This document shows positions 7,874 to 16,224 of a stretch of DNA of 50,435 bases, piece after piece (position 1 is the first letter of the stretch; each line of letters opens with the position of its first letter). The DNA is from Oscillospiraceae bacterium. Its GTDB lineage: Bacteria; Bacillota; Clostridia; Oscillospirales; Oscillospiraceae. A model generated the notes under the pieces. That model saw nothing but the letters and a program-made list of their open reading frames with translations, had not been told where the DNA came from and searched no databases. The stretch covers positions 1 to 50,435 of the forward strand of contig JAITFS010000097.1 of the NCBI GenBank assembly GCA_031281195.1, written 5' to 3'. Both the position numbers and the translations under genes were made by a program.

Positions 7874-8713
7874 TCACGTTCCTGCTTCTGATACAGTGAA
7901 GGGAACACTTATAATATGTGTTTCGTCCGTATAGACAAAATCCATACTATATAGACGGATTTCGTAGTTGCCAACTGTTGTGGGTGCGTAAAACTCAAGA
8001 GTTGATGTACCTTCGATTGGATATCTGTATTGCTGATAAAAATCATGCGGTGCTCCTAAGTCATAAATGGCTGCGAATGATCCTGCCGAAATCATCTCCT
8101 CTGTTACTCCCGTCACAGTTACAATAATTATCTCACCCGGGAAATAATCTGTGCAATCAAGGAAAAGGTCTATCGAGTTATCATCACCTTGCGAATCATC
8201 ATCACCTTGTGAGTTGTCATCAATAAATGGACTACCATCTATCAATAACGTGGCAAGGTCAGCATCGCTTATGGTAATCCTCTCCACATCCGGAAGGGTT
8301 TCGCTTTGGAATAAAGCAAACCCACCCATTTGGAAAAATGCAATTGCAGCACCAATAAACAGAGCAACAATCGGCAAAACGATAGGTAATGCATACGATT
8401 TTTTTGTTACAGGCTTTACAATATTTGGTGTAGAATCTGTCGGGTGGAAATTATGTGTAAATTCACCACTATCGGGATAAAACCATGTAATCCACTGTCC
8501 GTTTTCACCGGTTTGCAAGTTGCTCCCCATTGCAGTCATGTAGTAAAGTCCGTTGCTTGGGTCGAGTGTGAAACATTCAGGAGCTGCGTACAACGCTTGT
8601 GATTGCTCCGGAATTTGTTCTGATGCAGCATTATAAACACTTTGTTTTTCACCACAGATATTGCAAAACAACACACCGTTTAGCAGTTGGGTACTGCACT
8701 TTTTACAAATCAT
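7874..8713 (-). CDS. Zinc-ribbon membrane protein with C-terminal extracellular-type domain
   Basis: The 279-aa protein starts with a zinc ribbon (CKKC...CNIC within the first 20 residues). A linker of about 80 residues (NGLYYMTAMGS...WFYPDSGEF) follows, then one transmembrane helix around residues 107 to 128 (LPIVLPIVALFIGAAIAFF). After an acidic, Asp/Gln-rich spacer comes a beta-rich domain of about 100 residues that resembles an Ig-like or bacterial adhesion fold. The layout suggests a cytoplasmic ribbon and an outside C-terminus. The start is supported by GAGG before the ATG, and the gene begins 12 bases after the proline-rich gene. The function is unknown. Confidence 0.8.
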   Translation of the reverse strand: MICKKCSTQLLNGVLFCNICGEKQSVYNAASEQIPEQSQALYAAPECFTLDPSNGLYYMTAMGSNLQTGENGQWITWFYPDSGEFTHNFHPTDSTPNIVKPVTKKSYALPIVLPIVALFIGAAIAFFQMGGFALFQSETLPDVERITISDADLATLLIDGSPFIDDNSQGDDDSQGDDNSIDLFLDCTDYFPGEIIIVTVTGVTEEMISAGSFAAIYDLGAPHDFYQQYRYPIEGTSTLEFYAPTTVGNYEIRLYSMDFVYTDETHIISVPFTVSEAGT

Positions 8714-8725
8714 GATTTTTTCCTC

Positions 8726-11014
8726 TTATCTCTCTCTTACATATTCGGTATTGTTAAGCCATATACTGTTACCTTCATGACGGAATCTGAACTCTACTGT
8801 CCCTCCGCGTGGTTGATTTGCTCCCCAAGTATTTTGAATAATGATTTTATCTCCAGTGATCTCAAAAGGTCCTTGTACGTTAAATGCTGTTCCGGTCAGG
8901 CTTAGTGTAAAAAGATTCGCGTCGAAGTCGAGTGAGACATAACTACTGCTCAAGATAGCACCGTAGTAGAATCCACCAAGGCTGGTGTCGGGCGGTGGTT
9001 TGGACAATGGTATATCCATGTTGGGTGGTAGTTCTCCACCGCAGGTTAAGAAAATAAAATCAACATCATACTCAATATATGTACCTGATGGGTCTCTAAA
9101 CTGCATAGACCAGGAGTTGTCAGGATTAATTGCTCCGGTAATGGAGAGAACATTACCTACTTCATCGTCGACCAATGTGACTTTATCACCTACAATCTCC
9201 CATGTGCCATCAACACCCCAGCCATCGTTAAAAAGTCTCACTACTCTTTCTTGCAGTTGTTGCTTTATATTATCGGGTGTTGCAGGGTCATGTGGATTTG
9301 GACTTCCAAAGGAACTGTATATATAAGTACCGTTTGGTAAAAACCAATAAAACCATATAGTAGCTCCGTCTCTACCGGCTGGTGGCCATGTATAATAAAT
9401 ATCACCTGTTGGACAACCACTGCTTTGTGGCGGAGGCGGTGGTGGCGGAGGAGGCGGAGGAGGTGGTGGTGGCGGTGGTGGAGAAGGCGGAGGAGGTGGT
9501 GGTGGAGACGGAGGAGAAGGTGGAGGAGGTTGTGGTAGTACACGTTGACCATCCGACGGACAAATCACAGAGAGTTCTTCAAATATCTCCGGCAACTTGT
9601 TAGGTGGATGCCAGCGAGTTTGAATTAAATGTTCACTCTCATAAGGAATATTCCAATTATCCATAGGAGTTGTTCTTTTGGGTATGAAAGCCGGACTTAA
9701 CGGACCATTATCCCGTCGCTCCCATTGTTTATCATTACGATTCCAGGCATAAGAGTTACCACCCATTATCCCACGCGCACGAATACCATATTCACCTGCT
9801 CTAAACCAGGCACGTGCGTCACCCGAGCGACCGTCGCTATTTCTCCAGATGTGAGCAAGTCGATCTGAATTTATATCTCTTACGGAATATACAATATCAC
9901 CATTAGGATGTACTTCATAGAGAGTAGTATCTACTTTTGTATCTATTGCATGTCTTATTTGTCCGGTGGAGCTGTCTCTCTTAAAAATCGTCTTCTGACC
10001 GTTGTCTAAATTACCAATCCAGTAAATATCCTTCCCATCACTTTGCAGGGAATGTCCATTAATATATCCGGTAATTTCTCCGGTTCTCAAGTCCATAGCT
10101 ACTATCTTGTTGGCAGCATTATCGGATTCATGACGGTATCTGTTTGTTTCAATGTAAATATAATCCCCAATTATCTGAGCTTTTACGATGGTTTCGTCAG
10201 AATTTTGAGCAACTCTGATAGTCTGTGGTTCACCACAGGGACCCATAACAACCATGGTGGGTTTTTCGACATAATTTAGAAATAAGATACCGTCTGGTGG
10301 AAAATCATCAGCAGGAAATAATAAAAACTTCAGTCCACTAAAGTCAGCATCAATGCTCTGCGGATTTGCAGATAAAGTGTGATCCTGCGAGTCATCAAAA
10401 TTGATAAACATAACAGAGCCGTCAGCATACATTACAGGAGACTGGTATTGACCCTGCACTCCTACAATACTCACTTCACTCAATGGGATATTTCCGTCTA
10501 AATATTGCTGTATACCAAACATATAAAACATATTACCACCGTAGGTGATATGGTTTTCGTCGTTGACAGCATCCCATAACGCGTCATGGGAGACAGCGGA
10601 GACAGCACGTAAGGTTCCGTTTTCGTCACGGAAGGTGCAATATGCAAGGTCGGTGAATACCATCTGATCACCAACAATGTTAAGATTTGCAACAGGGAAA
10701 TCGGTGAGTTTTGTTGTATTGCCATTTCTATCTATAACATAGAGAGTACCACCGTCAGCGAAGTTAATAAAGAAAAAATCGTCACCTTGCATTGTCATAA
10801 AACCACCGTTGTGCAGGTTGTAAGCATTGTTACCCGCAAGATTTCTACCATCTTGGTCGGTGGGAATATCGCTTACCGGGTGGCTGTTACCATTTATAGC
10901 GTAGCTAACGCCAATGTACCCAATGATAAGCATTACTATTGTTAGAATCAATGTTAATACGATGATTCCGGTCTTACGTTTTGCTTTAGGGACTTGTTGT
11001 ACCTGTGTATACAT
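8726..11014 (-). CDS. Membrane-anchored protein with beta-propeller-like and proline-rich regions
   Basis: The 762-aa protein is taken from the ATG at 11014, 7 bases after AGGAGA; the track start 15 codons earlier has no support. A basic N-terminus and one transmembrane helix (about residues 13 to 36, IIVLTLILTIVMLIIGYIGV) indicate an N-in, C-out anchor. The next 450 residues contain repeated short strands (DGGTLYVIDRNG, GDIYWIG-like) that look like a DUF5050/TolB-type propeller. A proline tract of about 45 residues, broken only by serines, follows, then two beta-rich C-terminal modules of about 90 residues each. I do not recognise a specific function; a surface or wall-spanning sensor or adhesin is possible. 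Confidence 0.78.
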   Translation of the reverse strand: MYTQVQQVPKAKRKTGIIVLTLILTIVMLIIGYIGVSYAINGNSHPVSDIPTDQDGRNLAGNNAYNLHNGGFMTMQGDDFFFINFADGGTLYVIDRNGNTTKLTDFPVANLNIVGDQMVFTDLAYCTFRDENGTLRAVSAVSHDALWDAVNDENHITYGGNMFYMFGIQQYLDGNIPLSEVSIVGVQGQYQSPVMYADGSVMFINFDDSQDHTLSANPQSIDADFSGLKFLLFPADDFPPDGILFLNYVEKPTMVVMGPCGEPQTIRVAQNSDETIVKAQIIGDYIYIETNRYRHESDNAANKIVAMDLRTGEITGYINGHSLQSDGKDIYWIGNLDNGQKTIFKRDSSTGQIRHAIDTKVDTTLYEVHPNGDIVYSVRDINSDRLAHIWRNSDGRSGDARAWFRAGEYGIRARGIMGGNSYAWNRNDKQWERRDNGPLSPAFIPKRTTPMDNWNIPYESEHLIQTRWHPPNKLPEIFEELSVICPSDGQRVLPQPPPPSPPSPPPPPPPSPPPPPPPPPPPPPPPPPPQSSGCPTGDIYYTWPPAGRDGATIWFYWFLPNGTYIYSSFGSPNPHDPATPDNIKQQLQERVVRLFNDGWGVDGTWEIVGDKVTLVDDEVGNVLSITGAINPDNSWSMQFRDPSGTYIEYDVDFIFLTCGGELPPNMDIPLSKPPPDTSLGGFYYGAILSSSYVSLDFDANLFTLSLTGTAFNVQGPFEITGDKIIIQNTWGANQPRGGTVEFRFRHEGNSIWLNNTEYVRER
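9426..9537 (-). repeat. Low-complexity CCN tract encoding polyproline
   Basis: About 110 bases consist almost wholly of GGN/CCN triplets and encode a near-uninterrupted proline run with a few serines. It joins the propeller-like part to the C-terminal modules. The third bases vary among G, A and T, which argues that it is kept at protein level rather than being a simple DNA slippage tract. It is also a likely assembly and length-variation hotspot. Confidence 0.9.
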
Positions 11015-11107
11015 GATGTTCTCTCCTGATTTGATGTTATCAATATAACACAAAATCACTGTTGAAACAACATTCTATCCCCACAACAAAGTCCCCTCGA
11101 CACATCT

Positions 11108-12094
11108 TCACTCTAATATAAATATAGCTGTGCTACCGCTTACTGCTGAAAACCTGTATGCACCATTATTTTGTATGACAGCCGGAACCTCACTCGAAAA
11201 ACCACCTGAAACTGCGGAGTGAGTCACAGTTATCTCTCCTTCGTTTGGAATGTACAATGCTATACCTCCTGAAACAGTGCTGACTTTTACTCTATCAGGA
11301 ACAATTGCACTCTTGATAGTAATACTACCGGATACCATGCTGGCATCTACATCATCAAACTCACCGGACAAAGAAACCTGCGCTGATACACCGCTTGTGC
11401 TTATCTTGTCTGCTATGAGTGACTGAGTGTGTATCGCACCTGCTACAGTGACTAGTGTCGCAGATCGAACCGTTGCATCTGATATATTTGTTGTCCCTGA
11501 CACATTGTTAAATGATAATGTTTGAGCGTTAATACCTGTTGCATTTATTGACCCTGAGACAGAGTTTACTTTAAGGTTATTTGCACTAGTGTCTGTCACT
11601 GTGGTTTTACTTGAAGACGCAGAAATGACAAGCTCTTGAAAATTATTAATTAAACTGTGTGGAACTTGTACTTCAAGTCTCTTTGGTGGAGCACGACGAA
11701 CTCTTCTTTGCGAATTAAACTTTATAGTAATTATGCCGTTGTTTGTACTAATGCTCATAAGCTCGTTTTCATTTAGTTCACGTTGTGCATACTCTGTGAT
11801 TTTTATACTATCACCATCATAAGGCTCAATAGTTATATCACCTGCAATCCAATCAACTTTTAACGAATGAATACCATCAATTGATTTATTAAAAGAACCA
11901 CGTTCATAAAAATCACCGGATAGATTTTCGATGTTCCCGATGTTAAATCCCCAAAAAATACTCGAACCATCACTATCCCGACCACTCATAAAAGACCTAA
12001 ATGCAGAACCTGTCAAAAACCATATTGTCAGACTGATTAACACTGTGGCTGTTACTATCCAACAAACAATTGTTAAAACCTTTGTAGTGTTCAT
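11108..12094 (-). CDS. DUF4097-type beta-helical membrane protein
   Basis: The 328-aa protein has one N-terminal transmembrane helix (residues about 7 to 28) followed by a repetitive beta-strand domain with many Ser/Thr/Val and SGS, SGT and SGG turns. This matches DUF4097, a putative adhesin fold that accompanies PadR-DUF1700 genes in Firmicutes. Its ATG overlaps the DUF1700 stop by 4 bases (ATGA), so it is the third gene of the PadR operon and translationally coupled. DUF4097 proteins in such operons are often linked to envelope stress, but the role here is inference. Confidence 0.88.
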   Translation of the reverse strand: MNTTKVLTIVCWIVTATVLISLTIWFLTGSAFRSFMSGRDSDGSSIFWGFNIGNIENLSGDFYERGSFNKSIDGIHSLKVDWIAGDITIEPYDGDSIKITEYAQRELNENELMSISTNNGIITIKFNSQRRVRRAPPKRLEVQVPHSLINNFQELVISASSSKTTVTDTSANNLKVNSVSGSINATGINAQTLSFNNVSGTTNISDATVRSATLVTVAGAIHTQSLIADKISTSGVSAQVSLSGEFDDVDASMVSGSITIKSAIVPDRVKVSTVSGGIALYIPNEGEITVTHSAVSGGFSSEVPAVIQNNGAYRFSAVSGSTAIFILE

Positions 12095-12771
12095 TTTCCG
12101 CCTCCTCTAGCCAGAGTAAAAACGACGTTTATTAGAGCTTCTATCATAAAACCAATAACAAATATTATCCAGGTCATATACCACGCAAATGTCATAAAGC
12201 TGATGATAAAGTACAAAGCGAGAATAATCGCCCAAAGTGCTGATGATAAAGCCCTGCGTAATGCTTTTCGATCTTTTTCGTCTGTTTGCCATTTGCGAAA
12301 ATCTTCAACCATTGAGTTAGAAGACTTATAAAACTTTGGTTTTGTCATGCTGTTGTAAATAAGCAATCCTGTTGCTCCTGCAATCATTAAAAACATAACA
12401 GGAACGCCAACAATATCTGCTCTATAAATGTCGAGTAAAGACAGAATTATAATAGGTAATATACTAAGAATGTACATCATTACTGCGATTGATGTAAATA
12501 GTGCTGACCTTTGGCGTGCTTTTTCGTATTCTTGTATGTCCGGAACATACGGTTCGGTGTCTTTTTCAAGTTCTGCAAGTAATGATGAAATATCACCAAC
12601 ACCTGCAATTGCTATATTGTATGCAGCTTCCTCGGTTTTTCCGTCTGAAATAAGGTCATTGTATTTGTCGTGAAGGTTTTGTATCATTTCTTCCTTTAGT
12701 TCGACGGATTTTTTAGTAGGGGTTGTCTCAGCGAAAAGACCATCTATATATCTTCTGAAATTGTCTTGCAT
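12091..12771 (-). CDS. DUF1700 / permease-prefix family membrane protein
   Basis: The 226-aa protein has a cytoplasmic N-terminal helical part (residues 1 to 75) with the recognisable pattern LKEEMIQNLHDKYNDL...G.TEEAAY. Four hydrophobic segments follow, in two pairs around residues 90 to 145 and 170 to 220. This is the HAAS/DUF1700 type that is usually coupled to a PadR regulator and a DUF4097 partner. Its ATG overlaps the PadR stop by one base (TAATG) and its stop overlaps the next gene. It probably transmits or senses an envelope signal together with the PadR protein; no enzymatic motif is seen. Confidence 0.87.
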   Translation of the reverse strand: MQDNFRRYIDGLFAETTPTKKSVELKEEMIQNLHDKYNDLISDGKTEEAAYNIAIAGVGDISSLLAELEKDTEPYVPDIQEYEKARQRSALFTSIAVMMYILSILPIIILSLLDIYRADIVGVPVMFLMIAGATGLLIYNSMTKPKFYKSSNSMVEDFRKWQTDEKDRKALRRALSSALWAIILALYFIISFMTFAWYMTWIIFVIGFMIEALINVVFTLARGGGK

Positions 12772-13109
12772 TATTGTTTATCCTCCGTTTCAATTAAACT
12801 ATCTATCATTTTTTTTGCTACTTTCCACTCACTAATGAGGGAGTTGTAAGTATCGCGTCCTGCTGTTGTAATGCTGTAGTATCGCCGTCTTGCTCCGGTT
12901 TGCTCGTCACCCCAATAAGACGAGATACAACCGGCTTGTTCAAGACGTCGAAAGGCGGTATATAATGTGGCTTCTTTAAGTTCGTAATCACCACCGGTTC
13001 TTTGCAAGATGGATTTGTTGATTTCATACCCGTAGTTATCACTATCCATCAGTCGTGCGAGAATGATTGTATCGGTGTGACCTCGTAAGAGATCGGCTGC
13101 AATCGACAT
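12771..13109 (-). CDS. PadR family transcriptional regulator
   Basis: The 112-aa DNA-binding protein is a winged-helix PadR repressor. It has an N-terminal helix (LLRGHTDTIILARL), the pattern GYEINKSI...LKEATLYTAFRRLEQAG and the wing RRRYYSITTAGR, followed by a short helix. AAGGA lies just before the ATG at 13109. It heads the three-gene operon with DUF1700 and DUF4097. An inverted repeat overlaps the -35 and spacer of its promoter, which fits autoregulation, as is usual in this family. Confidence 0.95.
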   Translation of the reverse strand: MSIAADLLRGHTDTIILARLMDSDNYGYEINKSILQRTGGDYELKEATLYTAFRRLEQAGCISSYWGDEQTGARRRYYSITTAGRDTYNSLISEWKVAKKMIDSLIETEDKQ

Positions 13110-13162
13110 AATTCCTTACTTTCCTTTCCTGAAACATTCTAATTTTATTGCTAGCGTTGTAT

Positions 13163-13198
13163 ACAATAACACGATATACCTCATCTGTCAAGGTATAT
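13163..13198 (-). promoter_or_regulatory. PadR operon promoter with overlapping operator-like palindrome
   Basis: On the minus strand a consensus TTGACA (13186-13191) is separated by 17 bases from TATTGT (13163-13168). An 8-bp perfect inverted repeat, ATATACCT and AGGTATAT (13174-13181 and 13191-13198), with a 9-base spacer flanks and overlaps the -35. That position would block RNA polymerase, and the spacing fits a dimeric winged-helix repressor. The binding protein is inferred to be the PadR gene product. Confidence 0.65.
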
Positions 13199-13252
13199 TA
13201 TGAAAAAATTTATAATTTATGTTTATGTATATAAAAATGTTGAAGAGATGGA

Positions 13253-13281
13253 GAACAAACCGTCAAAATGGCGGTTTGTTC
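13253..13281. repeat. Perfect 10-bp inverted repeat (hairpin)
   Basis: GAACAAACCG and CGGTTTGTTC are separated by 9 bases. It lies in the repeat-rich gap between the PadR promoter and the DUF488 gene. No T-run follows on either strand, so a simple intrinsic terminator is not supported. Confidence 0.6.
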
Positions 13282-13316
13282 CAACACCTTGCAAATAAAG
13301 GAATTTATTTCGTTAT

Positions 13317-13331
13317 AATATTCTTATATGG
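13317..13331 (+). repeat. Solo end of the 105-nt element
   Basis: AATATTCTTATATGG is identical to the first 15 bases of the 105-nt element, but the sequence then changes abruptly into TTTTC and a GTAGGGG repeat. No matching right end is present, so it looks like a truncated copy or a recombination remnant. Confidence 0.75.
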
Positions 13332-13336
13332 TTTTC

Positions 13337-13406
13337 GTAGGGGCGGATGGCAATCCGCCCGTTATGTTTGCATAAAAACTGCGGGACGATTTCCATCGTC
13401 CCCTAC
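13337..13406. repeat. Paired palindromic repeats in head-to-head arrangement (GTAGGGG copies 2a and 2b)
   Basis: Copy 2a (13337-13364) is the same GTAGGGGCGGATGGCAATCC unit as at 408. Copy 2b (13382-13406) reads, on the minus strand, GTAGGGGACGATGGAAATCG, with a different 8-bp stem (GGGACGAT/ATCGTCCC). The two face each other so that the whole stretch is bounded by GTAGGGG and CCCCTAC. The rest of the gap from 13200 to 13485 holds no gene that I can support. Confidence 0.85.
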
Positions 13407-13485
13407 AAAGAAACTCCTTGCCCACTTTAGTAAAGAGGTGTGCCCAATCCGTGCGACGGGGAATCCGCAGACTGCGAGTGATTTG

Positions 13486-13842
13486 TTAACCCATCTTCTG
13501 CTCTAACACCTCAATTATAACCTTCACATGTGTGTGGTCTGTGTCTTTTCCGGCAAAAAGTAATGTTACGGTTGGTTTATCTTTGATTAAATCTACAAAA
13601 GAATCAAGAACAGGATTATTTGTAAGCTCAGTTTTGTATAATGCCGAAAACTCCTGCCAGGACAAAACACCACTATGAAAATCTTGTCGTAATTTAGTGG
13701 TAGGTGTTATATCCTTGTCCCATAAATCAATATTAGCGGTCTCTTTCTTCACACCACGAGGCCATAAACGGTCTACCAACACTCGAAAACCATCTGTTGG
13801 TGCTGCTTTTTCATAAATCCGCTTCATTTTAATTGTAACCAT
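13486..13842 (-). CDS. DUF488 family protein
   Basis: The 118-aa protein belongs to the short DUF488 family, cytoplasmic proteins of unknown activity. The signature RVLVDRLWPRGVKKE lies at residues about 17 to 31, and DLWDKDITPTTKLRQDFH and the C-terminal TLLFAGKDTDHTHV are also typical. The ATG at 13842 has GGAG at a 6-base spacing, so the 13 extra codons of the track ORF are left out. It stands alone between the repeat-rich gap and the nucleoside hydrolase gene. Confidence 0.9.
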   Translation of the reverse strand: MVTIKMKRIYEKAAPTDGFRVLVDRLWPRGVKKETANIDLWDKDITPTTKLRQDFHSGVLSWQEFSALYKTELTNNPVLDSFVDLIKDKPTVTLLFAGKDTDHTHVKVIIEVLEQKMG

Positions 13843-13987
13843 AAAAAACTCCATTCCAATGATTTTGGCACAAATTAGCATAAAAAAATGGAGTTACGCA
13901 CCATGTACTGTGCATACTTTTAGATTCTTTCATGCTACACTCTCCTTTTTATTTATTGAACCATACTCCTGTGTTGCTCCATCTGTG

Positions 13988-14905
13988 TTAACGTGTTAGT
14001 GTACTAAATAAATCATGAAAAATAACATCACGGTTGACATGATAAGCAACCTTCATAAAATGTCGATTAACATCAAAACTATAACCATAATCATAATTAG
14101 GAATCGGTGCGGTAATGATTGTATCTTTCACATAATCTTCACCCTTTAGCCATGCAATTGCAGAAATATCCCATATTACACGGCTCCATGCAGCATTTCC
14201 TCCGTCTTCGAGCGCTACTTTGCAGGTGATGTCGTATAGATAATCACCTAAATCTGATTTTCCTTTGATATTGTGCCTAAGCTCGGGTTCTGTTGTCGAA
14301 AGATGCGATACCACACCCATACAAGGAAGCTGCACCAAAGGTACACCCGAGTTGAAAACCACTCTAGCCGCAGCCACATCTTGCGACATATTAAACTCCT
14401 TGCTTAAATACGGCAGCGAATGTATATGTCCACCCAACCACACAACAACTATTCGCTCACATATTGACAGGTCAAGCAAAAGTGCTGAGGCTATGTTTGT
14501 TATTGCTCCGATTGCTAACACATAAAGCGGTTTATCAGGCTGATATGCTTTTGCACGCTGAACAAGATCATAAGCAGCATCAGAAATAACAGGTGTCTCT
14601 TCATCAAGCAGATAATTATGACTACCCTTAAAAACGACATCGTTATATTTTTCTTTCTTACAATGTTTAAGAACTCTTTTAATCTCTTGATAGCTTTTTT
14701 CCATACCATCAGCAGGTGATTCAGACCGTTGATTAAAAAATGGTGCTGCATAGATAGCTTGTGGATTAATTACCTCTTTTGACAAAAGAAAATACGCCAA
14801 AGCATACTGATCATCAATTTCATTATATGTATCTGTGTCTAACACCGCATCAACAATCCCTATTGGTCTTTTTAGTTGTTGTATGAGAAACTTATTATCT
14901 GTCAT
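13988..14905 (-). CDS. Nucleoside hydrolase-like protein
   Basis: The 305-aa protein resembles inosine/uridine-preferring nucleoside hydrolases, which split ribonucleosides into base and ribose. The N-terminal DAVLDTDTYNEIDDQYAL corresponds to the family's calcium-binding D.D...DD cluster, and VLAIGAITNIASAL to the second conserved block. I chose the ATG at 14905, which follows AGGAGGG; the longer ORF would run through the tRNA. It lies 26 bases downstream of tRNA-Arg with no terminator between, so the two are probably cotranscribed. The actual substrate is uncertain, because divergent members exist. Confidence 0.82.
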   Translation of the reverse strand: MTDNKFLIQQLKRPIGIVDAVLDTDTYNEIDDQYALAYFLLSKEVINPQAIYAAPFFNQRSESPADGMEKSYQEIKRVLKHCKKEKYNDVVFKGSHNYLLDEETPVISDAAYDLVQRAKAYQPDKPLYVLAIGAITNIASALLLDLSICERIVVVWLGGHIHSLPYLSKEFNMSQDVAAARVVFNSGVPLVQLPCMGVVSHLSTTEPELRHNIKGKSDLGDYLYDITCKVALEDGGNAAWSRVIWDISAIAWLKGEDYVKDTIITAPIPNYDYGYSFDVNRHFMKVAYHVNRDVIFHDLFSTLTR

Positions 14906-14931
14906 AGTGCCCTCCTGTGATTTTCTTATAG

Positions 14932-15005
14932 TTCGCCCGATGCGATTCGAACGCACGACCTTCAGAGTCGGAGTCTGATGCTCTATCCAACTGAGCTACG
15001 GGCGA
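14932..15005 (-). tRNA. tRNA-Arg (anticodon CCG)
   Basis: The reverse strand folds into a full cloverleaf of 74 nt. The acceptor is TCGCCCG/CGGGCGA with discriminator A, the D arm GCTC/GAGC, the anticodon stem TCAGA/TCTGA with loop CTCCGAC, and the T loop TTCGAAT. The anticodon CCG reads CGG arginine codons. The 3' CCA is not encoded (ACT follows). Confidence 0.96.
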
Positions 15006-15008
15006 GTA

Positions 15009-15037
15009 TTTACATTCATTGTTAAATATGGTACTAT
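15009..15037 (+). promoter_or_regulatory. Predicted prfA promoter
   Basis: TTTACA and TACTAT are separated by 17 bases, immediately beyond the 5' end of the divergent tRNA-Arg. The expected start gives a leader of about 77 bases before prfA, which has AGGA 10 bases before its ATG. Confidence 0.5.
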
Positions 15038-15120
15038 ATCTCGCTGACTATTTTTATGAGAACCTTAGCAAATTTACAAGAAGTCACAACATTTTATCAA
15101 AATCACAGGAATAACACAAT

Positions 15121-16179
15121 ATGCTTGAAAAACTTAAAGCAATTGAAGAAAAATATACAAATCTCGAGTCACGTATGCAAGATTCAGAGGTCTATTCAGA
15201 CCCTGCGTTATACGCAAAGCTTGCTCGTGAACAAAAAGAAATACAACCCGTTGTTGAAACCTATCGCCTATATATAAAAGCACAAAAAGACATTGAAGAT
15301 GCAAAGGAATTACTAAGCGACCCTGAGTTTAAAGAAATGGCACAAGAGGAGCTTACCACAGCAGAAGCCGATTTGGAGAGAATCAACGACGAACTAAAAG
15401 TGTTGCTGTTACCTCGAGACCCAAATGATGATAAAAACGTCATAATAGAAATCCGTGGCGGTGCAGGCGGTGAAGAAGCTGCATTATTTGCACACAGCCT
15501 TTACCGTATGTACACAATGTACGCAGAGTCAAAAAAATGGAAAGCCGAAATTGCAAATCTGAACGAAACCGGAATTGGCGGTATAAAAGAAGTCAGCTTT
15601 ATTATCGAAGGCAACGGAGCATACTCACGATACAAGTTTGAGAGTGGTGTTCATAGAGTCCAGCGAGTGCCTGAAACAGAAGCCTCCGGACGTATACACA
15701 CCAGCACAGTAACGGTTGCGGTTCTCCCGGAAATGGAAGAAGTAGATTTTGAAATTAACCCCACTGACTTAAACATTGACACATTCCGCGCAAGTGGAGC
15801 AGGTGGGCAACACGTTAACAAAACCGAGTCAGCTATAAGAATCACACATTTACCAACAGGAACAGTTGTTGAGTGTCAAGATGAACGCAGTCAACACAAA
15901 AACCGTGAACGTGCGATGAAAATACTGGTTTCACGTTTATACGAAGAAGAATGTAGAAAACAAACGGCAGAGCTTGCAGCAGAACGGAAAAGTCAAGTAG
16001 GGACAGGTGACCGCGCCGAAAAGATTAGAACATACAACTATCCGCAAGGGCGTGTAACAGACCATAGAATTGGACTCACTCTGTACAAACTGGAGCAAAT
16101 ACTTAACGGTGCACTCGATGAGTTAGTCGATGCACTGGTAATGGCTGATAGAGCAGAAAAACTAAAAGCAACAGATTAG
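15121..16179 (+). CDS. prfA: Peptide chain release factor 1
   Basis: RF1 ends translation at UAA and UAG by entering the ribosomal A site and triggering peptide release. The 352-aa protein has the standard length. The GGQ catalytic motif lies in [16 protein letters not shown] (around residue 230), and the N-terminal coiled-coil domain covers about the first 100 residues. It heads a plus-strand run with tsaC, coaE and pepV. A prfA-to-tsaC (sua5) order is common in Firmicutes. No hemK/prmC follows here. Confidence 0.97.
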   Translation: MLEKLKAIEEKYTNLESRMQDSEVYSDPALYAKLAREQKEIQPVVETYRLYIKAQKDIEDAKELLSDPEFKEMAQEELTTAEADLERINDELKVLLLPRDPNDDKNVIIEIRGGAGGEEAALFAHSLYRMYTMYAESKKWKAEIANLNETGIGGIKEVSFIIEGNGAYSRYKFESGVHRVQRVPETEASGRIHTSTVTVAVLPEMEEVDFEINPTDLNIDTFRASGAGGQHVNKTESAIRITHLPTGTVVECQDERSQHKNRERAMKILVSRLYEEECRKQTAELAAERKSQVGTGDRAEKIRTYNYPQGRVTDHRIGLTLYKLEQILNGALDELVDALVMADRAEKLKATD

Positions 16180-16224
16180 AGAGCTTAAAACACAATAAAA
16201 CAAGTAGAAAGTAAACATAAACCA

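Noticed and set aside
9426-9537. Frameshift or assembly artefact in the proline-coding tract
   Set aside because: The frame stays open on both sides with sensible protein, and third-base variation argues for real coding.
13253-13281. Terminator at the 10-bp hairpin
   Set aside because: No T-run follows on either strand, and no gene end is close by.
13219-13506. 95-aa ORF on the plus strand in the 13.2-13.5 kb gap
   Set aside because: It runs through the palindromic repeats and the solo element end, has no SD and no protein-like composition.
13988-14956. Longer start of the nucleoside hydrolase
   Set aside because: The added codons overlap the tRNA-Arg 3' end; the ATG at 14905 has a strong AGGAGGG and preserves the family N-terminus.
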